Origin: Aliiroseovarius sp. F47248L
GTDB taxonomy: Bacteria; Pseudomonadota; Alphaproteobacteria; Rhodobacterales; Rhodobacteraceae
Assembly (NCBI RefSeq): GCF_023016085.1
Contig: NZ_JALKBF010000001.1
Coordinates: 682,001 to 746,000 of the forward strand
Length of the DNA: 64,000 bases
Direction of reading: 5' to 3'
Positions 47,297 through 56,654 of this stretch are shown here, piece after piece. Made by a program: the position numbers and the translations under genes. Under the pieces are notes generated by a model, which saw only the letters and a list, made by a program, of their open reading frames with translations, did not search any database and was not told the origin of the DNA. Each line of letters opens with the position of its first letter. Position 1 is the first letter of the stretch.

Positions 47297-47306
47297 GGCT
47301 TCAGAC

Positions 47307-47948
47307 ATGGAAATGAGGGTCGATAACCTGTCCGTCGCGCGTGGCGGTGTGCCAGTGCTGGAAGGGGTGAATTTCACGCTTTCAGCCGGACAGGTCTTGA
47401 TCCTGCGCGGGCCCAATGGCTCGGGCAAAACGACGTTGTTGCGCACCTTGGCGGGATTGCAACCGCCGGTCGCCGGACAGGTGTCCGCGGACCCCGAACA
47501 GATCACCTATGGCGCCCATGCCGATGGTTTGAAAGCCACACTGACGGTCGAGGAAAACCTGCGTTTCTGGGCGTCGGTGCATGGGATCGGCAGCATCGAC
47601 GCAGCGGTGCAAGGGTTCAATCTAATCAGTCTGACACATCGGCCAGCGGGCAATCTGTCAGCTGGTCAGAAACGCCGGTTGGGTTTGGCACGATTGCTTG
47701 TCACTGGGCGACCGATCTGGCTGTTGGACGAGCCGACCGTATCGCTGGATACGGCGTCCGTTGACCTGTTTGCCGATGCGGTACGCGCCCATGTGGCGGG
47801 CGGAGGGGCAGCCCTGATCGCGACCCATATCGATCTGGGCCTTAAGGCGGATACGTTCGACATCGGCCCGTTCCGCGCCAACGGTGAACGCGCGACACCC
47901 TCCCAACAACGCGACCGCTACGCAGACTTCGATGAGGCGTTTTCATGA
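47307..47948 (+). CDS. ccmA: Heme exporter ATP-binding protein CcmA
   Basis: CcmA is the ATPase of CcmABCD, which releases heme-loaded CcmE during cytochrome c maturation. The 213-residue protein has Walker [21 protein letters not shown], a signature [15 protein letters not shown] and Walker [14 protein letters not shown], with the H-loop in [12 protein letters not shown]. The start is the ATG at 47307 or the one two codons later. It overlaps ccmB by 4 bases. Confidence 0.95.
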   Translation: MEMRVDNLSVARGGVPVLEGVNFTLSAGQVLILRGPNGSGKTTLLRTLAGLQPPVAGQVSADPEQITYGAHADGLKATLTVEENLRFWASVHGIGSIDAAVQGFNLISLTHRPAGNLSAGQKRRLGLARLLVTGRPIWLLDEPTVSLDTASVDLFADAVRAHVAGGGAALIATHIDLGLKADTFDIGPFRANGERATPSQQRDRYADFDEAFS

Positions 47949-48601
47949 TTGCGCTGTTGGTTCGCGACATGCGCTTGGCGATCCGCGCCGGTGGCGGCTT
48001 TGGTTTGGGGCTGGCGTTCTTCCTGATCGTCTCAACTCTTGTGCCCTTCGGCGTTGGGCCGGAAGCTGCGATTTTGTCACGGATTGCGCCCGGTATCCTG
48101 TGGGTGGGCGCGCTTTTGGCGTGTCTTCTGTCGCTGGATCGCATTTTCCAGCTGGATTTCGAGGATGGATCGCTGGATTTGCTGGCCACAGCGCCGATCC
48201 CGATGGAAGGAACCGTGGCGATCAAGGCGCTGGCGCATTGGCTTGTCACTGGCTTGCCGCTGACCTTGGCCGCACCGGGTTTCGGTGCGTTGATGAACCT
48301 TCAGACGCCGGGGCATTATTGGATCTTCATCACGCTGCTGATTGGTACACCTGCGCTGTCGATGATCGGCGCATTCGGCGCGTCGCTGACCGTTGGGTTA
48401 AAACGTGGCGGGCTTCTATTGTCCTTGCTGGTCTTGCCGCTTTACATTCCAACGCTGATCTTTGGGGCCGAAGCCGCGACTCGAGGCTCCGCCGGGCTGT
48501 CCGCGCTGACGCCGCTTTTAATGATGGCAGGGATCACAGCCGGGTCCATCGCCCTTTTACCTTTTGCGGCCGCGGCTGCCCTTCGCATTAACCTGAGATA
48601 G
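47945..48601 (+). CDS. ccmB: Heme exporter membrane protein CcmB
   Basis: CcmB is the six-helix partner of CcmA. The 218-residue protein opens with [20 protein letters not shown] and shows the family segments [20 protein letters not shown] and [20 protein letters not shown]. It overlaps ccmA by 4 bases. A 67-base gap with a second ribosome-binding site separates it from ccmC. Confidence 0.94.
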   Translation: MIALLVRDMRLAIRAGGGFGLGLAFFLIVSTLVPFGVGPEAAILSRIAPGILWVGALLACLLSLDRIFQLDFEDGSLDLLATAPIPMEGTVAIKALAHWLVTGLPLTLAAPGFGALMNLQTPGHYWIFITLLIGTPALSMIGAFGASLTVGLKRGGLLLSLLVLPLYIPTLIFGAEAATRGSAGLSALTPLLMMAGITAGSIALLPFAAAAALRINLR

Positions 48602-48668
48602 GTCAAGTCGCTGTGAAGATAGCCTCGCTATGCTTGCGCAAATGGTAGCCACCGAATAGAGGAAGCAA

Positions 48669-49403
48669 ATGTCACTTTGGGAATTCGCAAACCCGGTCAA
48701 GTTCATGGCGCTCAGCGGCAAGGTGTTGCCTTGGGTGATCGGATTGACCGCGTTGACGTTGATACCGGGCCTGCTTTGGGGGTTCTTCTTCACGCCCGAG
48801 GCCGCCAATTTCGGAAACTCGGTGAAGATCATCTATATCCATGTGCCGTCGGCGATGATGGCGATCAACATCTGGGTGATGATGCTTGTCACGTCACTGA
48901 TCTGGATCGTCCGTCGCCACCATGTTTCGGTGCGTGCCGCCAAGGCCGCCGCCTTGATCGGCGTGACCATGACAGTGATTGCCCTGATCACCGGGGCGAT
49001 CTGGGGCGAGCCGATGTGGGGCACGTATTGGGCCTGGGATCCGCGCCTGACCAGCTTTTTAATCCTGTTCCTGTTCTATCTGGGCTACATGGCCTTGTGG
49101 GCGGCAATTGAGAATCCGGACACCGCGGCCGATCTGACTTCGGTCCTGTGCATCGTTGGATCGGTATTTGCGCTGCTCAGCCGCTATGCTGTGAACTTCT
49201 GGAACCAGGGCCTGCACCAGGGCGCGTCGCTGTCGATGGACAAGGAAGAGCATGTAGCGGATGTCTATTACCTTCCGCTGCTTCTTTGTATCGCAGGGTT
49301 CATCCTGCTGTTCGTCGCGCTTGTGCTGATCCGCACCCGGACCGAACTGCGCCTTGTGCGCCTGCACCGTTTGGAAATCCGCGAAAGGATGAAAGATGCT
49401 TGA
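48669..49403 (+). CDS. ccmC: Heme exporter protein CcmC
   Basis: CcmC holds heme at the outer face of the membrane and loads it on CcmE. The 244-residue protein has six helices and the tryptophan-rich WWD-type signature in GAIWGEPMWGTYWAWDPRLT, with flanking histidines in IYIHVPSAMMAINIW and RYAVNFWNQGLHQGASLS. The C-terminus overlaps the ccmD start by 8 bases. Confidence 0.95.
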   Translation: MSLWEFANPVKFMALSGKVLPWVIGLTALTLIPGLLWGFFFTPEAANFGNSVKIIYIHVPSAMMAINIWVMMLVTSLIWIVRRHHVSVRAAKAAALIGVTMTVIALITGAIWGEPMWGTYWAWDPRLTSFLILFLFYLGYMALWAAIENPDTAADLTSVLCIVGSVFALLSRYAVNFWNQGLHQGASLSMDKEEHVADVYYLPLLLCIAGFILLFVALVLIRTRTELRLVRLHRLEIRERMKDA

Positions 49404-49551
49404 TCTGGGCAAATATGCAAATGCTATCCTGTCTTCGTGGGGGATCACTCTCGCGCTTTTGATCGCATTGATCCTTGTCACATGGCGCCGTTCGGTCCAA
49501 GTGAAGAAAGCACTGCACGCGGCTGAAAAAAGGGTGTCCGAAAATGGCTGA
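49396..49551 (+). CDS. ccmD: Heme exporter small subunit CcmD
   Basis: A 51-residue protein with one transmembrane helix (SWGITLALLIALILVTWRRS) and a basic cytoplasmic end. CcmD is needed to release holo-CcmE from CcmABC. The identity rests on position: the ATG lies inside the 3' end of ccmC, and the TGA overlaps the ccmG start by 8 bases. It also rests on the single-helix layout with conserved YANAILSSWG at the N-terminus. Confidence 0.9.
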   Translation: MLDLGKYANAILSSWGITLALLIALILVTWRRSVQVKKALHAAEKRVSENG

Positions 49552-50098
49552 CGAAAAGAAAAAAGGTATCTCGTGGCTGATGCTATTGCCGCCCATTCTG
49601 TTTGTCGGGCTGGCGGTCATGTTCATGTGGGGCATGAAGCAGGAAGACCGGAACACGCTGCCTTCGACTCGCGAAGGCGGAATAGTGCCCGCGCTGCAAT
49701 TGGTCGCGTTTGAGGGGGCCGAAGGGTTCACCCATGACGATCTGACCTCAGGCGGCGTGAAGCTGGTAAATTTCTGGGCCAGTTGGTGCGCGCCTTGCCG
49801 CGCCGAGCACCCGCAGCTTGAGACGCTGGCCAAAGAGGGCGTGGTGATCAACGGGATCAACTACAAGGACGAACCGGCCAATGCGCGCCGCTTTCTTGCG
49901 CAACTTGGTGATCCCTATGCCGCGCTGATGGCTGACAGTGACGGGCGCACGGGGCTGGAATGGGGGCTGTATGGCGTGCCAGAAACCTTCATCATTGCTG
50001 CCGACGGCACTGTGGTGAAACGCTTTGCCGGTCCGATTACCGAAAGCATTCTGAAAAGCGTGATTCGTCCCGCCATTGCGGACGCCGCCAGTCGCTAA
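49544..50098 (+). CDS. ccmG: Cytochrome c maturation thioredoxin CcmG/DsbE
   Basis: A membrane-anchored periplasmic thioredoxin that reduces apocytochrome c before heme attachment. The 184-residue protein has an N-terminal anchor (WLMLLPPILFVGLAVMFMWG) and the active site FWASWCAPCRAEHP with Cys82 and Cys85. The CcmG-specific insert GINYKDEPANARRFLAQLGD and the cis-Pro region GVPETFIIAADGTVVKR follow. It is the last gene of the ccmABCDG run; ccmE, ccmF and ccmH are elsewhere. Confidence 0.95.
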   Translation: MADEKKKGISWLMLLPPILFVGLAVMFMWGMKQEDRNTLPSTREGGIVPALQLVAFEGAEGFTHDDLTSGGVKLVNFWASWCAPCRAEHPQLETLAKEGVVINGINYKDEPANARRFLAQLGDPYAALMADSDGRTGLEWGLYGVPETFIIAADGTVVKRFAGPITESILKSVIRPAIADAASR

Positions 50099-50184
50099 CC
50101 GGCGGCGTTCAGCATCAGGATAAAAGCGCTGAACGCGACTGTTTCCAGAATTGGGAGCGGAAATTGGCGCAAAAAATTGTACAT
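50095..50184 (-). CDS. Possible short hydrophobic peptide, 29 residues (speculative)
   Basis: A minus-strand frame from an ATG at 50184 encodes a hydrophobic peptide with FPLPILETVAFSAFILMLNA in its second half. The frame reads on upstream without a start as far as a TGA, with more hydrophobic sequence (VYIAIGLIYF), and further hydrophobic sequence lies beyond that stop. So it may be a decayed or frame-broken membrane protein, or chance. There is no clear ribosome-binding site. Its stop overlaps the last codons of ccmG. Confidence 0.2.
   Translation of the reverse strand: MYNFLRQFPLPILETVAFSAFILMLNAAG
50105..50136 (+). terminator. Hairpin after ccmG
   Basis: GCGTTCAGC (50105-50113) and GCTGAACGC (50128-50136) form a perfect 9-bp stem with a 14-base loop, 6 bases past the ccmG stop. 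The T-tract is poor, so it is at best a weak terminator. Confidence 0.45.
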
Positions 50185-50415
50185 GAAATAGATGAGTCCG
50201 ATGGCGATATAAACGTCGATTCAAATCGGCCAGAGAAATATTCCAACCTTAACGAACACTAACACTTTCTGGCTGGATGAGACAGTTTATTCTGCCAAGA
50301 AAATGGTAAGTTCTTCCACAAGACTACTCGACGTTCCTGCATCCTTGTGTGCTGCTGATCACATCCTTTGATGCCAACCAGTATTTCTTCGGAACGGTCT
50401 GTCTGATCTCGGCAC
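50137..50415. other. Non-coding region between ccmG and acnA
   Basis: About 370 bases separate the convergent ccmG and acnA. It holds the ccmG hairpin, the speculative 29-residue peptide on the minus strand and the acnA terminator. The middle part (about 50220-50410) is less GC-rich than the genes around it. I see no convincing gene, tRNA or repeat there. Confidence 0.4.
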
Positions 50416-50445
50416 ACAAAAAACGCGCCCTGAAAAAGGCGCGTT
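50416..50445 (-). terminator. Intrinsic terminator of acnA
   Basis: AACGCGCC (50422-50429) and GGCGCGTT (50438-50445) form a perfect 8-bp stem. On the minus strand it is followed by a run of Ts (TTTT then GTG). It lies 23 bases past the acnA stop. Confidence 0.9.
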
Positions 50446-50467
50446 GATGTTTATAGGTGCCGGTTGC

Positions 50468-53239
50468 TTACGACTTCGCGAGGTTGCGCAGCACATAGTG
50501 GAGGACACCGCCGTTTTCGACGTATTCGATTTCGACCTCGGTATCGATCCGGCATTTCAGCTCGATCTCTTTCACCGACCCATCGGCGAAGGTGATCTCG
50601 CACGGCACGTTCGACAGCGGTTTCAGATCGCCCGCCAAACCTTTGATCGACACGGTTTCGTCGCCGGTCAGACCCAGTGATTTTCGGGTGTCACCACCGG
50701 TGAATTCGAACGGGATCACGCCCATGCCAACCAGGTTGGAGCGGTGAATACGTTCGAACGATTCCGCGATTACGGCTTTGACGCCCAGTAGGCTTGTGCC
50801 CTTAGCTGCCCAGTCGCGCGAGGAACCTGCGCCATACTGCTCACCCCCAAAGACCACCAGCGGGGTGCCGGCGTCCTGATAGGCCATCGAGGCGTCATAG
50901 ATCGACGTCTGCTTGCCATCTGGCCCCTTGGTATAGCCACCTTCGACGCCGTCCAGCATCTCATTCTTGATGCGGATGTTGGCAAACGTGCCACGCATCA
51001 TGATCTCGTGGTTGCCGCGGCGCGAGCCGTAGGAGTTGAACTCACGCGGGGCGACCTGACGCTCGGTCAGATACTGACCTGCGGGGGACGAAACCGGGAA
51101 CGACCCAGCAGGCGAGATGTGGTCGGTGGTGATCATGTCACCCAGAACTGCCAGCACTTTGGCGCCTTCAATGTCCGAGATCACGCCTGCATCCTTAGAC
51201 ATGCCTTGGAAATAGGGCGGGTTCTGGATGTAGGTCGAAGACGCGGGCCAGTCATAGGTCTCGTCGCCAGTGGTCTCAACACTTTGCCACTTTTCGTCGC
51301 CTTTGAAGACGTCTGCATATTTCGACTGAAACGCTTCGCGGGTGACGGTTTTTTCAACCAATTCAGCCACTTCTTGGGTCGAAGGCCAGATGTCTTTCAA
51401 ATAAACGTCATTGCCGTCTTTGTCCTGACCCAGCGGGTCGTTGGCGATGTCGATATTCATGTCACCGGCCAGCGCATAGGCCACGACCAGCGGCGGTGAT
51501 GCCAGGTAGTTGGCGCGCACGTCAGGGCTGATGCGCCCTTCGAAGTTGCGGTTGCCCGACAGCACCGAAGTTGCGATCAGATCGCCCTCGTTTATAGCCT
51601 CAGACAGTTCTGGTGCGAGGGGGCCGGAGTTGCCGATACAGGTCGTGCAGCCATAGCCCACGAGGTTGAAGCCGATGGCGTCCAGATCTTCCTGAAGGTT
51701 TGCGGCCTCAAGATACGCCGACACAACTTGTGAACCGGGTGCTAGCGATGTTTTCACCCAAGGCTTGCGGTTCATCCCAAGTGCACGCGCCTTGCGTGCC
51801 ACCAAGCCCGCCCCGATCATCACATACGGGTTCGAGGTGTTGGTGCATGAGGTGATCGATGCAATCACGATAGAGCCGTCATGCAGCTTGTAATCGGCGC
51901 CTTTCACCGCTTGTGATTTATGGTGGCCAAAATCACCCGGAATGTGGTGCGGCGCGGGTTGTCCGCCTTCGTCTGTCCATTCCTTCTTATCTTCCTTCGG
52001 CGCAACCTTCGCGGGCCGTTGGCCTTTAATGTATTTGCAAAACTCGCTCGCTGCTTGGTCCAGCGCGATATAGTCTTGTGGGCGTTTCGGACCAGAGATT
52101 GCAGGTACGATGGTCCCCATATCAAGGCTCAACGTGTCGGTATAGATCGGCGCGTAATCTGCACCACGCCAGAACCCGTTTTCCTTGGCATAGGCTTCGA
52201 CCAGCGCGATGCGATCTTCATCGCGACCCGTGGTGCGCAGATAACGCAGGGTCTCACCGTCGATCGGGAAGAAGCCACAGGTGGCGCCGTATTCCGGTGC
52301 CATGTTGGCAATCGTTGCCCGGTCAGCCAGCGGCAGGCGGTCCAGACCGTCACCATAGAATTCGACGAACTTGCCGACCACACCCTTCGCGCGCAGCATT
52401 TCGACGACTTTCAACACAAGGTCGGTGCCGGTGGTGCCTTCGACCATCTCGCCGGTCAGCTCAAAGCCGACAACTTCGGGGATTAGCATTGAAATCGGTT
52501 GGCCCAGCATCGCAGCTTCGGCTTCGATACCGCCAACGCCCCAACCCAGAACGGCAAGGCCGTTGACCATGGTGGTGTGGCTGTCGGTGCCGACCAGCGT
52601 GTCGGGATAGGCGACCTGTTCGCCGTTCTGGTCCTCGTCGGTCCAAACGGTTTGTGCCAGATACTCAAGGTTCACTTGGTGGCAGATACCGGTTCCGGGG
52701 GGCACAACGCGGAAGTTGTTAAACGCCGACTGACCCCATTTCAGGAAGGTATAGCGTTCCAGATTGCGTTCATATTCGCGGTCAACGTTCATTTGGAATG
52801 CGCGGGGGTTGCCAAATTCGTCAATCATGACCGAGTGGTCGATGACCAGATCAACCGGGTTCAGGGGGTTGATCAACTGTGCGTCGCCACCCAGCGCTTT
52901 GATGCCATCGCGCATCGCGGCAAGATCAACAACGGCAGGCACGCCGGTGAAGTCCTGCATCAGAACACGGGCGGGGCGATAGGCGATTTCGCGTGGGTTC
53001 TTGCCACCTTTTTTGGCCCATTCGGCAAAAGCTTTGATGTCGTCCACGCTGACGGTGCGACCGCCATCTTCAAAGCGCAGCATGTTTTCCAGAACGACTT
53101 TCAGCGCGGCCGGCAGCCGGGTAAAATCGCCAAGGCCAGCGGCTTCGGCGGCGGGGATTGAGTAATAGGCGACGGATGAGTCACCGGCCTTGAGCGTCTT
53201 GCGCGTCTTGGCGGTGTCTGAACCTACGATAATGGTCAT
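50468..53239 (-). CDS. acnA: Aconitate hydratase A
   Basis: Aconitase interconverts citrate and isocitrate in the TCA cycle through a 4Fe-4S cluster. The 923-residue AcnA/IRP1-type protein has the cluster cysteines in ASITSCTNTSNPYVMIGAGL and LVGYGCTTCIGNSGPLAPEL. It also has the substrate-binding motif VVFGGEQYGAGSSRDWAAKG and a C-terminal swivel domain. AGGGAG precedes the ATG. It is divergent from the DUF1223 gene across 229 bases that should hold both promoters. Confidence 0.97.
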   Translation of the reverse strand: MTIIVGSDTAKTRKTLKAGDSSVAYYSIPAAEAAGLGDFTRLPAALKVVLENMLRFEDGGRTVSVDDIKAFAEWAKKGGKNPREIAYRPARVLMQDFTGVPAVVDLAAMRDGIKALGGDAQLINPLNPVDLVIDHSVMIDEFGNPRAFQMNVDREYERNLERYTFLKWGQSAFNNFRVVPPGTGICHQVNLEYLAQTVWTDEDQNGEQVAYPDTLVGTDSHTTMVNGLAVLGWGVGGIEAEAAMLGQPISMLIPEVVGFELTGEMVEGTTGTDLVLKVVEMLRAKGVVGKFVEFYGDGLDRLPLADRATIANMAPEYGATCGFFPIDGETLRYLRTTGRDEDRIALVEAYAKENGFWRGADYAPIYTDTLSLDMGTIVPAISGPKRPQDYIALDQAASEFCKYIKGQRPAKVAPKEDKKEWTDEGGQPAPHHIPGDFGHHKSQAVKGADYKLHDGSIVIASITSCTNTSNPYVMIGAGLVARKARALGMNRKPWVKTSLAPGSQVVSAYLEAANLQEDLDAIGFNLVGYGCTTCIGNSGPLAPELSEAINEGDLIATSVLSGNRNFEGRISPDVRANYLASPPLVVAYALAGDMNIDIANDPLGQDKDGNDVYLKDIWPSTQEVAELVEKTVTREAFQSKYADVFKGDEKWQSVETTGDETYDWPASSTYIQNPPYFQGMSKDAGVISDIEGAKVLAVLGDMITTDHISPAGSFPVSSPAGQYLTERQVAPREFNSYGSRRGNHEIMMRGTFANIRIKNEMLDGVEGGYTKGPDGKQTSIYDASMAYQDAGTPLVVFGGEQYGAGSSRDWAAKGTSLLGVKAVIAESFERIHRSNLVGMGVIPFEFTGGDTRKSLGLTGDETVSIKGLAGDLKPLSNVPCEITFADGSVKEIELKCRIDTEVEIEYVENGGVLHYVLRNLAKS

Positions 53240-53468
53240 GGATTGGCTCCCTAAGGTCAGGATACAGGGTTGGGCTGGCTTGCTTTTGCCTCATAATCGA
53301 GGCGCGGCGCAAGAGGATTCCAGCGCTTTGTATACGATTGCACACCAGAAATCGACCCCAATCCCTACTTATCGGCGAAAACTGTAACAAACCCCTCGCA
53401 AAACCTTGATTGGCAGCGCCTTTGAGGGCGCGCTATCTAATGGTTGACCCAAACGGAAAAGAAACCAG

Positions 53469-54203
53469 ATGAGAGCAGTTCTGCCCCTGATCCTGATATG
53501 CGCCACATGGTTCGGTGCGCATCCCCTGACCGCAGGGGAGCGCCCGGTGACAGTTGTCGAACTGTTTACATCGCAGGGATGTTCATCTTGCCCACCCGCT
53601 GACGCGCTGTTGGGCAAATTGGCCGAGTATGACGATATCCTGCCTTTGGCGCTGCACGTTGATTACTGGGATTACATTGGCTGGAAAGACACATTCGCAA
53701 AGGCCGCCCACACCAAGCGGCAAAAGGCCTATGCTTACAGCTTTGGTACGCGGTCCATCTATACGCCGCAAATGGTGATCGGCGGGGTCGATCAGGCGGT
53801 TGGCAGTCATGTGGTCGAGGTGATGGATGTGATCCATCGCCATCAAGCCAAACCACAACAAGTGGCGTTGCAAACGATTGGTGCGGATGGTGAAGTACCG
53901 CGGTTAAGGGTCGAGCGGATGACACATCGCGACCTTCCCGCACAGATGCTTGTTCAAATCGTTCGCTTTGTGCCAAAAGCCGAGGTGGATATCAGCCGGG
54001 GTGAGAATGCCGGCCTGTCGATCACGTCAACCAACGTGGTAACGGATATCCAGGGCTTCGGCGTCTGGGACGGGCGGGAAGCGGTGGAATATGAGCTTCC
54101 CAACCCGATTGCGGAGGAAGGACAGGCCGCGGCCATTGTCCTGCAAGCCGCCAGGAAAAGTGGATATCCGGGCGAAATCGTGGCTGCGATCAAGCTGGAC
54201 TAG
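53469..54203 (+). CDS. Exported DUF1223 thioredoxin-like protein
   Basis: A 244-residue protein with a signal peptide (about residues 1-22). It then shows VTVVELFTSQGCSSCPPADA with a CxxC pair (Cys38 and Cys41), the DYWDYIGWKDTFAKAAHTKR region, and TRSIYTPQMVIGGVDQAVGS. DUF1223 has a thioredoxin-like fold and is likely periplasmic; whether it acts as a disulfide reductase is unproven. It is divergent from acnA and convergent with the acyltransferase gene. Confidence 0.88.
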   Translation: MRAVLPLILICATWFGAHPLTAGERPVTVVELFTSQGCSSCPPADALLGKLAEYDDILPLALHVDYWDYIGWKDTFAKAAHTKRQKAYAYSFGTRSIYTPQMVIGGVDQAVGSHVVEVMDVIHRHQAKPQQVALQTIGADGEVPRLRVERMTHRDLPAQMLVQIVRFVPKAEVDISRGENAGLSITSTNVVTDIQGFGVWDGREAVEYELPNPIAEEGQAAAIVLQAARKSGYPGEIVAAIKLD

Positions 54204-54229
54204 GTGACGACTGGCGCGGCAGCGCGGGT

Positions 54230-55111
54230 CTAATCTGCCTCGGGCAATTGCCAGCGATTATGGATCCATAAAAACTGGTCCATGTGCTGGCGCACCCGCG
54301 ATTCAAACCGATCGTTGAATTCTTGCATCATGGTTTTGGCATCGCTGTGGGCAATCGGGTTTTCGACGACAACGTCGAAGTCCAACCCGTTCTCCTTGCG
54401 AATGGCAAACACAGGAATGAACAGCGTGTCGTATTTCAACGCCATCTCCGCCACCGCTAGCGTGGTCATGGCGGGTTGGCCAAAAAAGTTGAGCTTGGCA
54501 CCCTGGTCTTCGCGTTGGTCCAGAAGGATCGCCAAAAGGCCACCCTTACGGAGGTGTTTCACCATCTCGGCCATGCCTCTCCGGGATTGCTCAAACGCCT
54601 TGCCCTCGAACCCTTCCATTCGTGCCTTGTAGCTTTCGTTGAAATAGGCGTTTGACATCGGACGATAAAGCGCCCCGGTGTTATAGCCCGCTTGTATGGT
54701 CACGGCACGCGCGGCGTCGTAGTTTCCAAAATGCCCGGATATCGCGATGATTGGTCGACCATCTGCTTTTGCCTGTTCCAAGGCGGCCAGACCGGGGCCG
54801 GACAGTTTGGTGGACTTAAGCCGGTCATAGAATGTGTTGCCCGACCACATCTCTGCCAGAAACCGACCGGCATTGGACAGGACATCGCGCACCAAGCGAT
54901 CTACCTCAGCAGGCGAGAGGTCAGGACAAGCCAGCGTCAGGTTATTGCGAATGCGCTTGTCGTATCCGGCAATCGGGCCGACGACATGCGCGGCCAGCCA
55001 GCCCACTGCCGGAAGGCGCCAACGATAAGGCAAAAGGCGTGGCAGGTTCAGCACGGCAGACAGCGCCAAATGTGTCAGATAGGGAGCAACCCCACGCTTT
55101 TCTTGCACCAT
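54230..55111 (-). CDS. Lysophospholipid acyltransferase family protein (LpxL/HtrB type)
   Basis: A 293-residue inner-membrane-associated acyltransferase of the lipid A lauroyl/myristoyl transferase family. It has the HxxxxD motif in AISGHFGNYDAARAV, ALYRPMSNAYFNESYKAR, LRKGGLLAILLDQREDQGAK, and FFGQPAMTTLAVAEMALKYD. The enzyme probably adds a secondary acyl chain to lipid A. The ATG at 55111 has AGGAGA 8 bases upstream; a start at 55159 has no good site. It is on the same strand as fliG but separated by 116 bases. Confidence 0.88.
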   Translation of the reverse strand: MVQEKRGVAPYLTHLALSAVLNLPRLLPYRWRLPAVGWLAAHVVGPIAGYDKRIRNNLTLACPDLSPAEVDRLVRDVLSNAGRFLAEMWSGNTFYDRLKSTKLSGPGLAALEQAKADGRPIIAISGHFGNYDAARAVTIQAGYNTGALYRPMSNAYFNESYKARMEGFEGKAFEQSRRGMAEMVKHLRKGGLLAILLDQREDQGAKLNFFGQPAMTTLAVAEMALKYDTLFIPVFAIRKENGLDFDVVVENPIAHSDAKTMMQEFNDRFESRVRQHMDQFLWIHNRWQLPEAD

Positions 55112-55226
55112 CCAGCCCGTCTCCTGTCGCGCGGCGACGGGAACCGGCGCGCGCTGCATCTATCGGTGCCCAGACATACAAGCGGGGGCGGGGGCTCGCA
55201 AGCTCTTGCCGCACGAAGTCGGCAGA

Positions 55227-56342
55227 TCAGTCTTCGTCTTCGTCTGTGACAACGGTGATTTCGTCAGCAGCCTCAAGCGTGCGGATCTGTGTGACGATGG
55301 CAGCCATTGCAGCTTCACCGTCTTTGGCTTTCACAGTTCCGCGTTCTGCCATCTCTTCCCGGATCTGTTCGGACATGCGTTTTGAGATAGCGTTAAGGAT
55401 GAAATCTGCGACCGGTTCCAGTTCGTCGACAGCCGCCACCAGAGCTGTGACTAGCACGGCCTGATCCACGTCCCGTGTGATCTTTGGAATATCAGTCGGT
55501 GTGATGCGGGCGGGAATATCGGCGAAGGTGAAGATAGCTTTGCGGACGGCTGTTGCGAAGATGGTATCATCCTGATCCAGACCATTCAGCACCTCGTCGC
55601 GGGTTGCGGCAGGCGAGGCATTCAGGATCGCCCCAACCCGCTCAACCGGCCCATCATCAAACGCTTTCGGGGGGCGTGTGCCCAACTGTTCCGCCAGTGA
55701 TCGGCCGATCCGTTCGACAACATTCGGGGCGATGGAACCGGTTTGCGACACGGCATAGGCCACTTTGCGCGCCCGCGGACCGGGCAATTGTCCCAACAAT
55801 TCAGCAGCGACAGATACCTTTAGTTTGGACAGCAGCACCGCCGCAATCTCGGTGCTTTCTGTTTCAAGAATGTCCAACAGAAGCTCTGGGTCCAACCCCG
55901 CAATCTTGGCCCATGGGTCACCTGTCAACGTGACGCCCGCCATCTTTCGCATCCTGGCTGCGGTTGAAGGGCTGATAGCACCATCAAGCATCGACAACGT
56001 GCCTTCGATCCCACCCGGAAAGGCCAGACCTATGTCCTCGATCTCTTGAACGAACTCATCAATGACAGATTTCAGCGTGGCGCGGTCGATGTATCGCAGG
56101 TCTGACATCTGACGGATCAATTCAGACTGCAGCCCCTCGGGCAAATCTTGCAGTGACAACACAGCCCCCTCTGCCAGCAGCAGGCGCACAATGATCGCGG
56201 CTTTTTGTTTTCGTGTCAGATATCGTGTCACCGTCGAAGCGCGACCCGACGGAGCAACCCCTGTCGGGGAGACAACATTCTTGGGCGACATCCCGACACT
56301 TGTCGGCATGATGTCGGCATGGTCGATATCCAATGCGGTCAA
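55227..56342 (-). CDS. fliG: Flagellar motor switch protein FliG, away from other flagellar genes
   Basis: FliG sits on the rotor and receives torque from the stator. The protein (371 residues from this start) has the N-terminal domain TRKQKAAIIVRLLLAEGAVL, a middle domain around LLDILETESTEIAAVLLSKL, and a C-terminal domain with IFTFADIPARITPTDIPKIT, ending in an acidic tail. It is diverged from enteric FliG. No other flagellar gene is near. The start is uncertain: GTG 56381, TTG 56342 and ATG 56309 are in frame; the TTG has the only strong ribosome-binding site (GAGGAACGAGG). Confidence 0.82.
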   Translation of the reverse strand: MTALDIDHADIMPTSVGMSPKNVVSPTGVAPSGRASTVTRYLTRKQKAAIIVRLLLAEGAVLSLQDLPEGLQSELIRQMSDLRYIDRATLKSVIDEFVQEIEDIGLAFPGGIEGTLSMLDGAISPSTAARMRKMAGVTLTGDPWAKIAGLDPELLLDILETESTEIAAVLLSKLKVSVAAELLGQLPGPRARKVAYAVSQTGSIAPNVVERIGRSLAEQLGTRPPKAFDDGPVERVGAILNASPAATRDEVLNGLDQDDTIFATAVRKAIFTFADIPARITPTDIPKITRDVDQAVLVTALVAAVDELEPVADFILNAISKRMSEQIREEMAERGTVKAKDGEAAMAAIVTQIRTLEAADEITVVTDEDED

Positions 56343-56416
56343 CGCGTAGCCTCGTTCCTCTGGTTTGTGCCAGACTGCCACGGTCGGGTTAAGGCAGGCT
56401 TACCGCCTTCGCATTT

Positions 56417-56578
56417 TTAGCTGGAAACGACGTCAACGCAGGCTTGCGATGCGGCATCCCAGGTTTGACCTGCGTCACAGCTTGCTGCCGTGTGCTTGCC
56501 ACGTTCGCAGCCCATCGCAACGGACAACGTCGGCAAAACGGTCAGAACAAGTGCGCAGAGTATGGTCTTGAAGTGCAT
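56417..56578 (-). CDS. Small exported cysteine-containing protein
   Basis: A 53-residue protein with a signal peptide (MHFKTILCALVLTVLPTLSV) and a short mature part with three cysteines (GCERG, ASCDAG, QACVDV). The ATG at 56578 is preceded by an almost perfect ribosome-binding site (AAAGGAGG), so it is very likely translated. It lies between purB and fliG on the same strand. I do not recognise a function. Upstream, between it and purB, there is a small palindrome TCCCAA-a-TTGGGA (56625-56637). Confidence 0.75.
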   Translation of the reverse strand: MHFKTILCALVLTVLPTLSVAMGCERGKHTAASCDAGQTWDAASQACVDVVSS

Positions 56579-56654
56579 TGGGGCCTCCTTTCGGAAGCCC
56601 CATGGTAGCATGAAATACAGTGATTCCCAAATTGGGACACGCTGTGCCTTAGGC

